From positions 1 to 64,000 of the forward strand of contig CALVPX010000003.1 of the NCBI GenBank assembly GCA_944354265.1: 64,000 nucleotides of DNA, read 5' to 3'. The DNA comes from an uncultured Clostridia bacterium. GTDB lineage: Bacteria; Bacillota; Clostridia; Christensenellales; Borkfalkiaceae. The notes beneath the pieces were generated by a model. It searched no databases. It was given only the letters and a program-made list of their open reading frames with translations, and was not told the origin of the DNA. Made by a program: the position numbers and the translations under genes. How positions within the stretch are numbered: the first letter of the stretch is position 1; every line of letters starts with the position of its first letter. This document shows, one piece after another, positions 23,913 to 31,530 of the stretch.

Positions 23913-25265
23913 ATGGCTGACAGCACGAACTTTGATTTTATTTACAACCCTATAAAGGAAAAGATGCGGGAGACGGTGAGTCATATATCCTACATCACCT
24001 ATATAGAAAAGCTCAAGCCCGTCGACGTGGACGGGCGCTTTATCGTGCTGCAGACGCCCAACGAAAATTTTGCGCAGTACATCACGGGCACCCTTGCCGA
24101 CAAGATGCGCGAGGCAATAATAAAGGCCGACGTGGGCGTTTCAGACTTCCGGCTCGTGGTTGAGGGCAGCAACGAGTACGCCTATAACCCGCCCGCGGCC
24201 GAGGACAACTACACTCCCCCCTCCAACCTCGACAAGAAGTACACCTTCGATTCGTTCGTCGTGGGGAAGAACAACGAATTTGTCTACGCCGCGGCGCTCA
24301 ACGTTGCCGAGGACCCCGCCGGCACCTACAACCCGCTGTTCATATACGGCGGAACGGGCTTGGGCAAGACCCACCTCATGCAGGCGATAGCCAACAAGGT
24401 TTTGGCCGAAAAGCCCAACCTAAAGGTAATTTACGTCACCTGCGAGCAGTTTGTAAACGAAATTATCGACACGATGTTCACAAGCCGCGGACCCGACGCC
24501 CGCGACAGGGGCAACAAGCTGAGGCAGCACTACCGCTCTGCCGACGTGCTGATAATTGACGACATTCAGTTCATAGCCAACAAAAAGGCCGTACAGGAGG
24601 AGTTCTTCCACACCTTCAACGAGCTTGTCTCCAAGGGCAAGCAGATTGTCATCTCCTCCGATCAGCCCCCCAAGGAGCTGACCGCCCTTGAAGAACGCTT
24701 AAGGACGCGCTTTTCGGGCGGACTCGTGTTCGACATTCTGCCCCCCAACTTTGAGACCAAGATTGCCATTTTAAAGCGCAAGGCCTTTGAAAAGAAGTGC
24801 ATTGTGCCCGACGAAGTGCTGACCTTCCTTGCGCAGGATTCGGGCGACGACGTGAGGACGCTCGAGGGCAGGCTTACAAAGGTAATTTTTGCAAGCAAGC
24901 TGCACGAAGTGCCCATAACCGTCACTCTTGCGGCGAGCGCATTGAACGAGGCCGTCTCAGAGGACGGCAAGGAGGAGATTACGCCCGACTCTATAATCAA
25001 CGCGGTGTGCTCCTACTACAACGTTACAAAGGGCGACCTTGTGGGCAAGTGCAAGAAAAAGGAGCTTGTTCAGCCGAGGCAGATATGCTGCTATTTGATG
25101 TGCGAGCTGTTGTCCCTCCCCCTTATGTCGATAGGCAAGGCGCTTGGCAACCGCAACCACACCACCATACTCTATTCGCGCAACAAGGTCGAGGAGATGT
25201 GTCAGGTAAACGACCGCATAGCCAAGGACATAGACGACATTAAAAATATTGTACTCAAAAAATAA
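23913..25265 (+). CDS. dnaA: Replication initiator DnaA
   Basis: A 450-residue DnaA. Domain I at the N-terminus (DFIYNPIKEKMRETVSH), a short linker, the AAA+ domain with Walker A GGTGLGKTHLM near residue 147, Walker B VLIIDDIQFIA, sensor ISSDQPPKEL, and the C-terminal helix-turn-helix ending in the DnaA signature GKALGNRNHTTILYSRNKV, which binds DnaA boxes. ATG 23913 gives the usual length; an AAAGGG stretch lies about 14 bases upstream. The frame is open to 23793 across the promoter. A terminator follows at 25285, so dnaA is monocistronic: dnaN is not next to it. Confidence 0.97.
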   Translation: MADSTNFDFIYNPIKEKMRETVSHISYITYIEKLKPVDVDGRFIVLQTPNENFAQYITGTLADKMREAIIKADVGVSDFRLVVEGSNEYAYNPPAAEDNYTPPSNLDKKYTFDSFVVGKNNEFVYAAALNVAEDPAGTYNPLFIYGGTGLGKTHLMQAIANKVLAEKPNLKVIYVTCEQFVNEIIDTMFTSRGPDARDRGNKLRQHYRSADVLIIDDIQFIANKKAVQEEFFHTFNELVSKGKQIVISSDQPPKELTALEERLRTRFSGGLVFDILPPNFETKIAILKRKAFEKKCIVPDEVLTFLAQDSGDDVRTLEGRLTKVIFASKLHEVPITVTLAASALNEAVSEDGKEEITPDSIINAVCSYYNVTKGDLVGKCKKKELVQPRQICCYLMCELLSLPLMSIGKALGNRNHTTILYSRNKVEEMCQVNDRIAKDIDDIKNIVLKK

Positions 25266-25284
25266 TTGCCTCTTTATAGTGCTC

Positions 25285-25320
25285 AAAAAATAATTGCCCG
25301 AATTGGGGCAATTATTTTTT
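25285..25320 (+). terminator. Intrinsic terminator of dnaA
   Basis: AAAAAATAATTGCCC pairs with GGGGCAATTATTTTTT around GAATT. Its 5' arm CTCAAAAAATAATTGCC is a 17-base direct copy of the dnaA 3' end (25253-25269), so the terminator seems to have arisen by a short duplication. Confidence 0.85.
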
Positions 25321-25323
25321 GAA

Positions 25324-25688
25324 GTGAAATACGCGGCTGCGCTTTCTCGGCGGCAGTAAGGAAAGCAGCCGCCTCGGTCACCGCATCGGGCGTCCTGTTG
25401 CCCTCGCTCACCTCGCAAGGCAAAACAGCACACTGTGCTGTTTTGAGAATACCTTGCTCGCCGTGTATGAAATAGCGCTATGCACTGTGAAATGCGCCAA
25501 CAGCCCGATAACTCATTACGACTATACAAATGGCGCGTGAAATGCAAGCAAGCTTGCGTTGTGGCAGACGATTATTATTTATAAATTTATCCCACAACGT
25601 GCAACGCAGTTGCACATTTCACAAACGCGCAGCGTTTATTTCACGCACAAATTGCATTTCACGCAAGCCGCCACGGCTTGCATTTCAC
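25324..25688. repeat. Family A array A3, carrying inserted element F
   Basis: Boxes GTGAAAT/TGAAATA on the left, the core GTTGTGGCAGACGATTATTA ... ATCCCACAAC, boxes ATTTCAC on the right. Hairpins: GCGCCA/TGGCGC with insert, GCAAGC/GCTTGC, GTGCAAC/GTTGCAC, AAACGC/GCGTTT, GCAAGCC/GGCTTGC. The first unit is enlarged by an insert that contains element F (25414-25457), a 44-base piece with one mismatch to 27762-27805 and a 12-bp palindrome CAAAACAGCACA/TGTGCTGTTTTG. It fills the dnaA-mnmG gap up to the mnmG ribosome site; no gene. Confidence 0.8.
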
Positions 25689-25702
25689 CCATAAGGAATA
25701 TC

Positions 25703-27565
25703 ATGACCACATTCACCGAAGGAAATTTTGATATTGTTGTAGTCGGTGCCGGGCATGCGGGCTGCGAGGCGGCGCTTGCATGTGCGCGCACGGGACTTAA
25801 GACGGCGATGCTGACTTTAAATTTGGACAGCATTGCCTTTATGGCGTGCAATCCCTCGATAGGGGGCACGGCCAAGGGACAGATTGTGCGCGAGATAGAC
25901 GCCCTCGGCGGCGAGATGGGCATAAACGCCGACGAGACCGCCCTGCAGTTCAAGATGCTCAACGTGGGCAAGGGCGCGGCCGTGCAGAGCCTGCGCTGTC
26001 AGAGCGACAAGAACGCCTACCACCGCCGCATGAAGTACGTTTTGGAGCACACTCAAAATTTGCGCATCGTGCAGGGCGAGGCCGCCCGCATTTTGGAGAA
26101 GGACGGCAGGGCCTGCGGCGTGGAGACGACCTACGGCGGCATCTTTGAGTGCCGCGCCGTAATACTAGCCACGGGCGTTTACCTCAATGCGCAGACCATT
26201 ACGGGCGAGGTGGTGAAGGACAGCGGCCCCAACGGCTTCGCCCCCGCCACCGCGCTCACCAAAAACCTCATAGAATTGGGCTTCAATGTGCGCAGGTTCA
26301 AGACGGGCACGCCCGCGCGCATAGACTTCCGCACGATTGACACAGCCAAGTGCGCCGTTCAGGAGGGCGACACAACCGTGTACCCCTTCTCCTTCATGCA
26401 CGACAGGGTGCCCGCCGAACAGACCGACTGCTACCTTACCTACACCAACAGGACGACCCACGATATAATACTAAGTAACCTCGACCGCTCCCCCCTTTAC
26501 AACGGCACGATAGACGGCACGGGGCCGAGGTACTGCCCCTCGATTGAGACCAAGGTGGTGCGCTTTGCCGACAAGGAGAGGCATCAGATATTCATCGAGC
26601 CCGAGGGCGCCGACACATTAGAGGCGTACATTCAGGGCATGTCCTCCTCCCTCCCCCACGACGTTCAGAGGGACATGTACCGTTCGGTTGCAGGCCTTGA
26701 GCACTGCGACATCATGCGCTACGCCTATGCCATAGAGTACGACTGCATAGACACGCTTGATATATACCCCACCCTTGAGTTCAAAAAGGTTGAGGGCATT
26801 TACACGGCGGGGCAGATAAACGGCACCTCCGGCTACGAGGAGGCGGCGGCGCAGGGACTTATGGCGGGGATAAACGCCTCATTAAAGCTGCGCGGCAAGC
26901 CGCCCCTCATTTTAGGGCGGGACGAGGCGTATATAGGCGTGCTTATAGACGACCTTGTGACCAAGGGCACGGAGGAGCCCTACCGCATGATGACAAGCCG
27001 CGCCGAGCACAGAATTGAACTGCGGCAGGACAACGCCGACTTCCGCCTGACGGACAAGGGCTACGCGTGCGGCCTCGTCACCGAGGAGAGATATGCACGC
27101 TATCTTGAGCGCAAGAAGAACTATCAAAGGGCGCTTAAAGAGCTTGAAGAGCGCCTGCCGGAAGGCGTTGCCGACGGCATACTTCTGTCACACAACCTGC
27201 CCGAGGGCGGCAGACCCCTCTCCCCCGCAGAGCTCATAAAGCGCGGCGTTTGCTTGGACGACATATGCACCGCCTGCGGCGCATTGAGTTGGGCGGACAG
27301 GTCGGTTAAGGAGAGCGCCGAGATTGAAATTAAGTACGAAGGGTACTTAAAGAAGGGGCGCGAACAGATTGCAAAGGCCAAAAAGCTTGAGGACAGGCTG
27401 CTGCCCGACGACATAGACTACTCCAAAATTGAAGGGCTGCGCCTTGAGGCGAGGGAAAAGCTCAACAAAGTGCGCCCCCGCTCGCTCGGTCAGGCGGGCA
27501 GAATTTCGGGCGTCAACCCTGCGGACATTTCGGTTTTAATGATTTACCTTGCGATAAACCACTGA
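25703..27565 (+). CDS. mnmG: tRNA uridine 5-carboxymethylaminomethyl modification enzyme MnmG (GidA)
   Basis: A 620-residue MnmG, the FAD protein that with MnmE installs the cmnm5 group on wobble uridine 34 of several tRNAs. FAD site VVVGAGHAGCEAALACAR, CNPSIGGTAKGQIVREIDALGGEMG, RFKTGTPARID, GQINGTSGYEEAAAQGL and a C-terminal helical domain (GVNPADISVLMIYL). The start at 25703 has AAGGA five bases upstream; the frame is open to 25559 only through family A repeats. mnmE is not adjacent, unlike the usual origin-proximal order. Confidence 0.96.
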   Translation: MTTFTEGNFDIVVVGAGHAGCEAALACARTGLKTAMLTLNLDSIAFMACNPSIGGTAKGQIVREIDALGGEMGINADETALQFKMLNVGKGAAVQSLRCQSDKNAYHRRMKYVLEHTQNLRIVQGEAARILEKDGRACGVETTYGGIFECRAVILATGVYLNAQTITGEVVKDSGPNGFAPATALTKNLIELGFNVRRFKTGTPARIDFRTIDTAKCAVQEGDTTVYPFSFMHDRVPAEQTDCYLTYTNRTTHDIILSNLDRSPLYNGTIDGTGPRYCPSIETKVVRFADKERHQIFIEPEGADTLEAYIQGMSSSLPHDVQRDMYRSVAGLEHCDIMRYAYAIEYDCIDTLDIYPTLEFKKVEGIYTAGQINGTSGYEEAAAQGLMAGINASLKLRGKPPLILGRDEAYIGVLIDDLVTKGTEEPYRMMTSRAEHRIELRQDNADFRLTDKGYACGLVTEERYARYLERKKNYQRALKELEERLPEGVADGILLSHNLPEGGRPLSPAELIKRGVCLDDICTACGALSWADRSVKESAEIEIKYEGYLKKGREQIAKAKKLEDRLLPDDIDYSKIEGLRLEAREKLNKVRPRSLGQAGRISGVNPADISVLMIYLAINH

Positions 27566-27603
27566 TGCCGCCAACAGCCTTGTAATTTCGACCCTATACC
27601 CCG

Positions 27604-27824
27604 TTGTCATTTCGACCAAAGCGCAATTATTGCGCGAAGCGGAGAAATCTCGGAGCTACCATTGTCGCGCTGATCGCGCAGATTTTTCGACTGTCTCGTG
27701 TGGCGTAAGGACAACGCCACGCTCGGTCACCGTTCGCACGTTGTTAGGTGCTCACTCATTTCGCAAGGCAAAACAGCACACTGTGCTGTTTTGAGAACAC
27801 CTTGCTCAACGCTCGAAATGACAA
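27604..27824. repeat. Family B element B6 with element F inserted
   Basis: Ends GTCATTTCGACCAAAG and CGCTCGAAATGAC, about 220 bases apart, roughly twice the usual family B length. The extra length includes element F (27762-27805), 43 of 44 bases identical to the copy in A3, and flanking text CTCGGTCACCG also shared with A3. Confidence 0.75.
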
Positions 27825-27864
27825 TGGTAGCGACGGACAACGGGGATATTATATTTTGCCACAC

Positions 27865-28131
27865 TATAGGCTCCTTTGTGTAAAGGGAGCTGTCGACCAT
27901 AGGGAGACTGAGGGATTGTCTATTGCAATTGCAAAACAATCCCCCCTTAATCCCCCCTTTACACAAGGGGGGCACTGTATTAACTTGCGCCTGCGGCGCA
28001 TTACTTTTACCGCTACTCGCACCATGGGTGCAAACTTCACAAAAGCCGCACCTTGCATGGCTTTTATTTCACAACGCGCCGCTTTTCAAGCGGCGCGCTA
28101 CTTCACACGCGGGCGTTGCACGCGTACTTCA
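27865..28131. repeat. Family E element E3 and half of a family A array (A10)
   Basis: E3: GGCTCCTTTGTGTAAAGGG ... CCCCCCTTAATCCCCC ... TTTACACAAGGGGGG (27865-27972). A10 (28018-28131) has only the right arm: GCACC/GGTGC, AAAAGCC/GGCTTTT, AACGCGCCGC/GCGGCGCG, ACGCG/CGCGT, each closed by ACTTCAC or ATTTCAC. No gene between mnmG and spoIIE. Confidence 0.68.
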
Positions 28132-28167
28132 AGAGATGTATGGGCTTTCCCCTTTTATTCCCCCTTT

Positions 28168-28212
28168 TGCGACAAATTAAGTAATGTTTCTGCCGTATGC
28201 TTGCCCTATAAT
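28168..28212 (+). promoter_or_regulatory. spoIIE promoter with possible Spo0A box; leaderless start
   Basis: TATAAT at 28207-28212 is six bases from the ATG at 28219, where transcription itself should start. At the -35 spacing there is only ATGTTT, so an activator is likely needed. TGCGACA at 28168-28174 matches the Spo0A box (TTCGACA) in six of seven positions at about -48. Confidence 0.45.
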
Positions 28213-28218
28213 GTGGGC

Positions 28219-30495
28219 ATGCGAGTGAGAATAAAGGCAAAAAATATACTTGTGTACGCCATATATGCGGTGGGCGTGATATGTATAAATTACTCCGCGG
28301 GCGGCGCGCCCCTTTCGTTGGGGCTGTGCTTTGCCATGCTCGCATGCGGGGCCAACCTGTTTGCCACGCCGATAATTTATGTACTCGCATACATACCCTC
28401 ATTAAATTGGATAACCATGCTCATCGCGCTGTTCGAGGGGGCCTTTGTGTGCGCCATAACGGCCATATACCGCCGCGCGCACAGGCGGATAAAGTATGAA
28501 TACATAGCCTTTGTGGCGGTGGCGTTGGCGCCGTTCATAGCCTTTTCGCCGTGGAACGGGCTTGACAGCCTGTATTTTACCGACAACGAATACGCCATAA
28601 GGGCGGTGGCGGCAGCGGCAGCGATGGTATTTTCGCTGTTCTGCCTCAAAGGAGTTTATGCCCTGTTCTTCCGCCTGTGCCGCTGCAAACTGCGCAGCGA
28701 GGAGATCGTCTGCCTCGCCCTCATGTTCACCGTGGCGGGCATAGGGCTCTACAATCTGTGCGGACTTGTCGCCTGCCTGTGCCTCGGTGCGGGACTGATA
28801 GTCTTTTGCGCGAGGATGTACCGCGACCCCGCTGTGCTCGCCGTGGCCTGCGTGGCGGGACTGCCCCTCGCCTGCACCACCTTTTCAGGCGAATACATAG
28901 CGGCGTTTACCGTGCTTGCCGCCGTCTGCCTGCTGTTTACGGGCGCCGGCAGGGCGGCGCCGAGTGCCGCCGCCATTGCCTGCGGGGCGCTGTACCTGTA
29001 CTTTAAGGGGGCGTTTACTTCGGGCGTCGGCAACGCAGTGCTGTACGCCATACTGCTGTTTATGTGCTGCGCATTGCCCGCCCTGCCGCCCGACGACGCC
29101 TTGGAGGAGCTTTTGAGCAAGCTGCGCGTGAAAAAAGTAATACCCGAAATTATTGAGGACAGACTGCGCAGCCACACGAGCGAAAAGCTCTTTGCCACAA
29201 GTCAGGTTTTCCGCGAAATTGAGAGCGCCTTCAACAGTATTGACGAGACTCCGGGCGACGAGGCGATGAAAAAACGCGTGCTCGGCGAAATCAAGATGAG
29301 GCTGTGCGCGCAGTGCGAGCGCGCAAATATATGCGAACTTTCGGACGTGTACGACGGTTTTGCCCGCCTGCTGCACAGCGGGTGCATAAAGGGCAGGGTC
29401 AACCTTGTCGACCTGCCCGCCGAGGTCACCGCAAACTGCGTGCACCCGAGCGAGGTCATGAACGAGATGAACAACGCGCTTGCGCAGCTCAAGCGCCTCT
29501 CCGCCGAGGCCGAAAACGCACAGAGCGGCAGACGGCTGCTCGCCAATCAGGCGAAGGGCATCTGCGAGGTGCTAAAGAGCGCCGCCGTGGACATTGCCCG
29601 CGGCGGTATAAGGTATGAAGAGCGCGAAAAGCGGGTAGAAGATACGCTTGCAGGGGCGGGAATATACTGCACCGAAGTTAAAATTTCGGGCGAGGACGGG
29701 GGAGAAATTTACCTGACGGTGGCGGGCAAGGTAAAGGCCGCCGCCCTAAAAAACGGACTCAAGGAGGCCCTTGGAAGACAGTACGCCCTGAAGGACAAAA
29801 TTGCATACGACGAGGACAGAACGTGCTACATATTCGTGCGCCCGCCCGACTACGACGCGGCGTTCGGTGTGGCCTTTGCCGTAAAGGACGGCGAAAGGGC
29901 TTCGGGCGACACGCACTCGGTTATAAAGATAAACGAGCACCGCTTTCTGATGGCGCTGTGCGACGGTATGGGCAGCGGCGAGGAGGCCAAAAAGGTTTCG
30001 ACAACGACCATTTCGCTGATAGAGGCCTTTTACAGGGCGGAGATGCCCTCCTCGACGATTTTAGAGACGATAAACAAGCTCATGTCATTCAACCGCGACG
30101 AGAGCTTTACCTGCATAGACATTGCCGCCATAGATTTGAACACATTGAAGGCGGGGTTCATAAAGATAGGTTCGCCCGCAAGCCTGATAATTAAAAAGGA
30201 CGGCATAAAGGTGTTCGAGAGCACCTCGCTGCCGCTTGGCATACTCGAGAGCATACACCCCACGGTGTGCGAGGAACAGCTTGAGGGGGACGACATAGTG
30301 GTGTTTATGAGCGACGGAATAACCTCGTCCTTTCCCTCGGCGACCGATTTATATGCCTTTATTGAAAAATTAAAGCCGCTCAACCCGCAAAACCTCGCCG
30401 ACGAAATTTTAGCGAGCGCAAAAAAAGCCGCCCGCGGCAGAGCCGTGGACGACATGACTGTTTTATGTGTAAGAATATTTGCTCACGCAAATTAG
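28219..30495 (+). CDS. spoIIE: Stage II sporulation protein E (SpoIIE), PP2C phosphatase
   Basis: A 758-residue SpoIIE, the septum-bound serine phosphatase that dephosphorylates SpoIIAA and so releases sigma-F in the forespore. The N-terminal ~290 residues hold about ten membrane segments; a central regulatory region follows, and the PP2C domain at about 560-758 has LMALCDGMGSGEEAKKVS near residue 575 and VVFMSDGI near the end. The frame is open upstream to 27748 only through repeats. ATG 28219 has no Shine-Dalgarno sequence and lies six bases after a TATAAT box, so the mRNA may be leaderless. Its presence shows the lineage can, or could, sporulate. Confidence 0.93.
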   Translation: MRVRIKAKNILVYAIYAVGVICINYSAGGAPLSLGLCFAMLACGANLFATPIIYVLAYIPSLNWITMLIALFEGAFVCAITAIYRRAHRRIKYEYIAFVAVALAPFIAFSPWNGLDSLYFTDNEYAIRAVAAAAAMVFSLFCLKGVYALFFRLCRCKLRSEEIVCLALMFTVAGIGLYNLCGLVACLCLGAGLIVFCARMYRDPAVLAVACVAGLPLACTTFSGEYIAAFTVLAAVCLLFTGAGRAAPSAAAIACGALYLYFKGAFTSGVGNAVLYAILLFMCCALPALPPDDALEELLSKLRVKKVIPEIIEDRLRSHTSEKLFATSQVFREIESAFNSIDETPGDEAMKKRVLGEIKMRLCAQCERANICELSDVYDGFARLLHSGCIKGRVNLVDLPAEVTANCVHPSEVMNEMNNALAQLKRLSAEAENAQSGRRLLANQAKGICEVLKSAAVDIARGGIRYEEREKRVEDTLAGAGIYCTEVKISGEDGGEIYLTVAGKVKAAALKNGLKEALGRQYALKDKIAYDEDRTCYIFVRPPDYDAAFGVAFAVKDGERASGDTHSVIKINEHRFLMALCDGMGSGEEAKKVSTTTISLIEAFYRAEMPSSTILETINKLMSFNRDESFTCIDIAAIDLNTLKAGFIKIGSPASLIIKKDGIKVFESTSLPLGILESIHPTVCEEQLEGDDIVVFMSDGITSSFPSATDLYAFIEKLKPLNPQNLADEILASAKKAARGRAVDDMTVLCVRIFAHAN

Positions 30496-30530
30496 GCTTG
30501 CGCACCCACCCCTTTGTCCATCGCTGCCAT

Positions 30531-30615
30531 TGTCATTTCGAGCTTGCCGAGAAATCTGCGCAATAAGCGCGACAATGGCAGCTCCGAGATTTCTCCACTT
30601 CGGTCGAAATGACAA
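30531..30615. repeat. Family B element, copy B7
   Basis: GTCATTTCGAGCTTGCCGAG to CGGTCGAAATGAC with inner GAGAAATC/GATTTCTC, between the convergent spoIIE and XRE genes. Confidence 0.78.
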
Positions 30616-30664
30616 AGGGGAAATAATTCCCGAGGCTTCGGGGAGCCGAAGGCGCATTATCTTG

Positions 30665-31096
30665 CTATTTCCGTTTAATGAGCATAAAAATTGCGGCGAG
30701 GGCGGCGAGAGCCGCGACCACCACGATGGCGATTGCACCGCCGCGGGTGGAAACCACAAAGGCGGAGCTTGTTCCGTCGCCCCCCAAGGCGAGCATGAGC
30801 CCGCCGAACACGCCGAGGACTGCGGCGAGAATAAACAACAGCACCGCAGGCAGGGTGCGGTTTTCAACCAAGCGGCGCCTGCGGGCGGGAACGTATTCGC
30901 CGAACAGTTCGTCCATGGATATGCCGTAGTAAGCGCATATTTCGGCGCCCTTTGAAACGTCTATCTTTACCTTGTCGTTCTCCCAATTGGAGATAGTTTG
31001 GCGGGTGACTTTAAGCTCTTCGGCAAGCTGCTCCTGCGAGAGGCCCTTGCCCTCGCGCAGGGCAATCAATTTTTGTCCTACAGTTTTATTTTGCAT
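30665..31096 (-). CDS. XRE-family transcriptional regulator with membrane segments
   Basis: A 143-residue protein. Residues 1-65 form a Cro/C1 helix-turn-helix (VGQKLIALREGKGLSQEQLAEEL, VTRQTISNWENDKVKID). After a basic RRRR stretch two hydrophobic segments (PAVLLFILAAVLGVFGGLML and AIAIVVVAALAALAAIFMLI) place it in the membrane. The ATG at 31096 lies six bases after TATAAT of a consensus promoter, so it is likely leaderless. The neighbour upstream is a small membrane protein with its own promoter, which may be its partner or target (inference). Confidence 0.87.
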   Translation of the reverse strand: MQNKTVGQKLIALREGKGLSQEQLAEELKVTRQTISNWENDKVKIDVSKGAEICAYYGISMDELFGEYVPARRRRLVENRTLPAVLLFILAAVLGVFGGLMLALGGDGTSSAFVVSTRGGAIAIVVVAALAALAAIFMLIKRK

Positions 31097-31102
31097 GACT
31101 TT

Positions 31103-31130
31103 ATTATACCACAATGCCGCACCCTGTCAA
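31103..31130 (-). promoter_or_regulatory. Promoter of the XRE gene (leaderless arrangement)
   Basis: On the minus strand TTGACA (31130-31125), 16-base spacer, TATAAT (31108-31103), then AAAGTC and ATG. The -35 box overlaps the stop codon of the upstream membrane-protein gene. Confidence 0.82.
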
Positions 31131-31390
31131 CCCCTGCGGCGAAAAATTGCGCACATGAGCGGCACTATGCCGCCCCAAAGGAGTGCGGCAAAAGTGTACG
31201 GCACCAACAGTATGAGCGCCGCATAGGGCGGAAAGCTTGTTGTGGGCAGGGGCTGTGCGGACTGCTCTATGGCCATGCCGATGAACACAACCGCCGTGTG
31301 AACAATGCCCGCAACGGCTATGCAGGCGAGGACAATAATGTAGATTATTTTAAGTTTTTTGGGCATGAATGCCCTTTTTTGCTCTTTCAT
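31127..31390 (-). CDS. Small membrane protein of unknown function
   Basis: An 87-residue protein with two predicted membrane segments (IIYIIVLACIAVAGIVHTAV and YAALILLVPYTFAALLWGGI) and basic ends (MKEQKRAFMPKKLK, FRRRG). I do not recognise a family. AGGAGGG lies seven bases before the ATG and a promoter (31410-31438) lies about 20 bases further up, so it is a real gene. The XRE regulator gene follows in the same direction, starting 31 bases after its stop with a separate promoter. Confidence 0.75.
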   Translation of the reverse strand: MKEQKRAFMPKKLKIIYIIVLACIAVAGIVHTAVVFIGMAIEQSAQPLPTTSFPPYAALILLVPYTFAALLWGGIVPLMCAIFRRRG

Positions 31391-31409
31391 AACTTACCCT
31401 CCTGAGCAC

Positions 31410-31438
31410 AATATAACATGTGCAGGGCGAAAAAGCAA
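31410..31438 (-). promoter_or_regulatory. Promoter of the small membrane-protein gene
   Basis: On the minus strand TTGCTT (31438-31433), 17-base spacer, TATATT (31415-31410). Confidence 0.65.
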
Positions 31439-31479
31439 TAAAACATATTTTGCAATTGCGCAAACATGTTTTACATAAA

Positions 31480-31528
31480 TAAATGCACGGGCGCGGCGGG
31501 CTGAAAGCCCGCCGCGCCCGTGCATTTA
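31480..31528 (-). terminator. Strong terminator hairpin after malQ
   Basis: A near-perfect stem of over 20 bp from TAAATGCACGGGCGCGG to CCGCGCCCGTGCATTTA with loop TGAAA. On the minus strand TTTATG follows; it starts three bases after the malQ stop. Confidence 0.85.
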
Positions 31529-31530
31529 TT

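Noticed and set aside
27748..28218. 157-codon N-terminal extension of SpoIIE
   Set aside because: It translates family B, E and A repeats, has no ribosome site and is not part of the SpoIIE family; ATG 28219 fits the family start.
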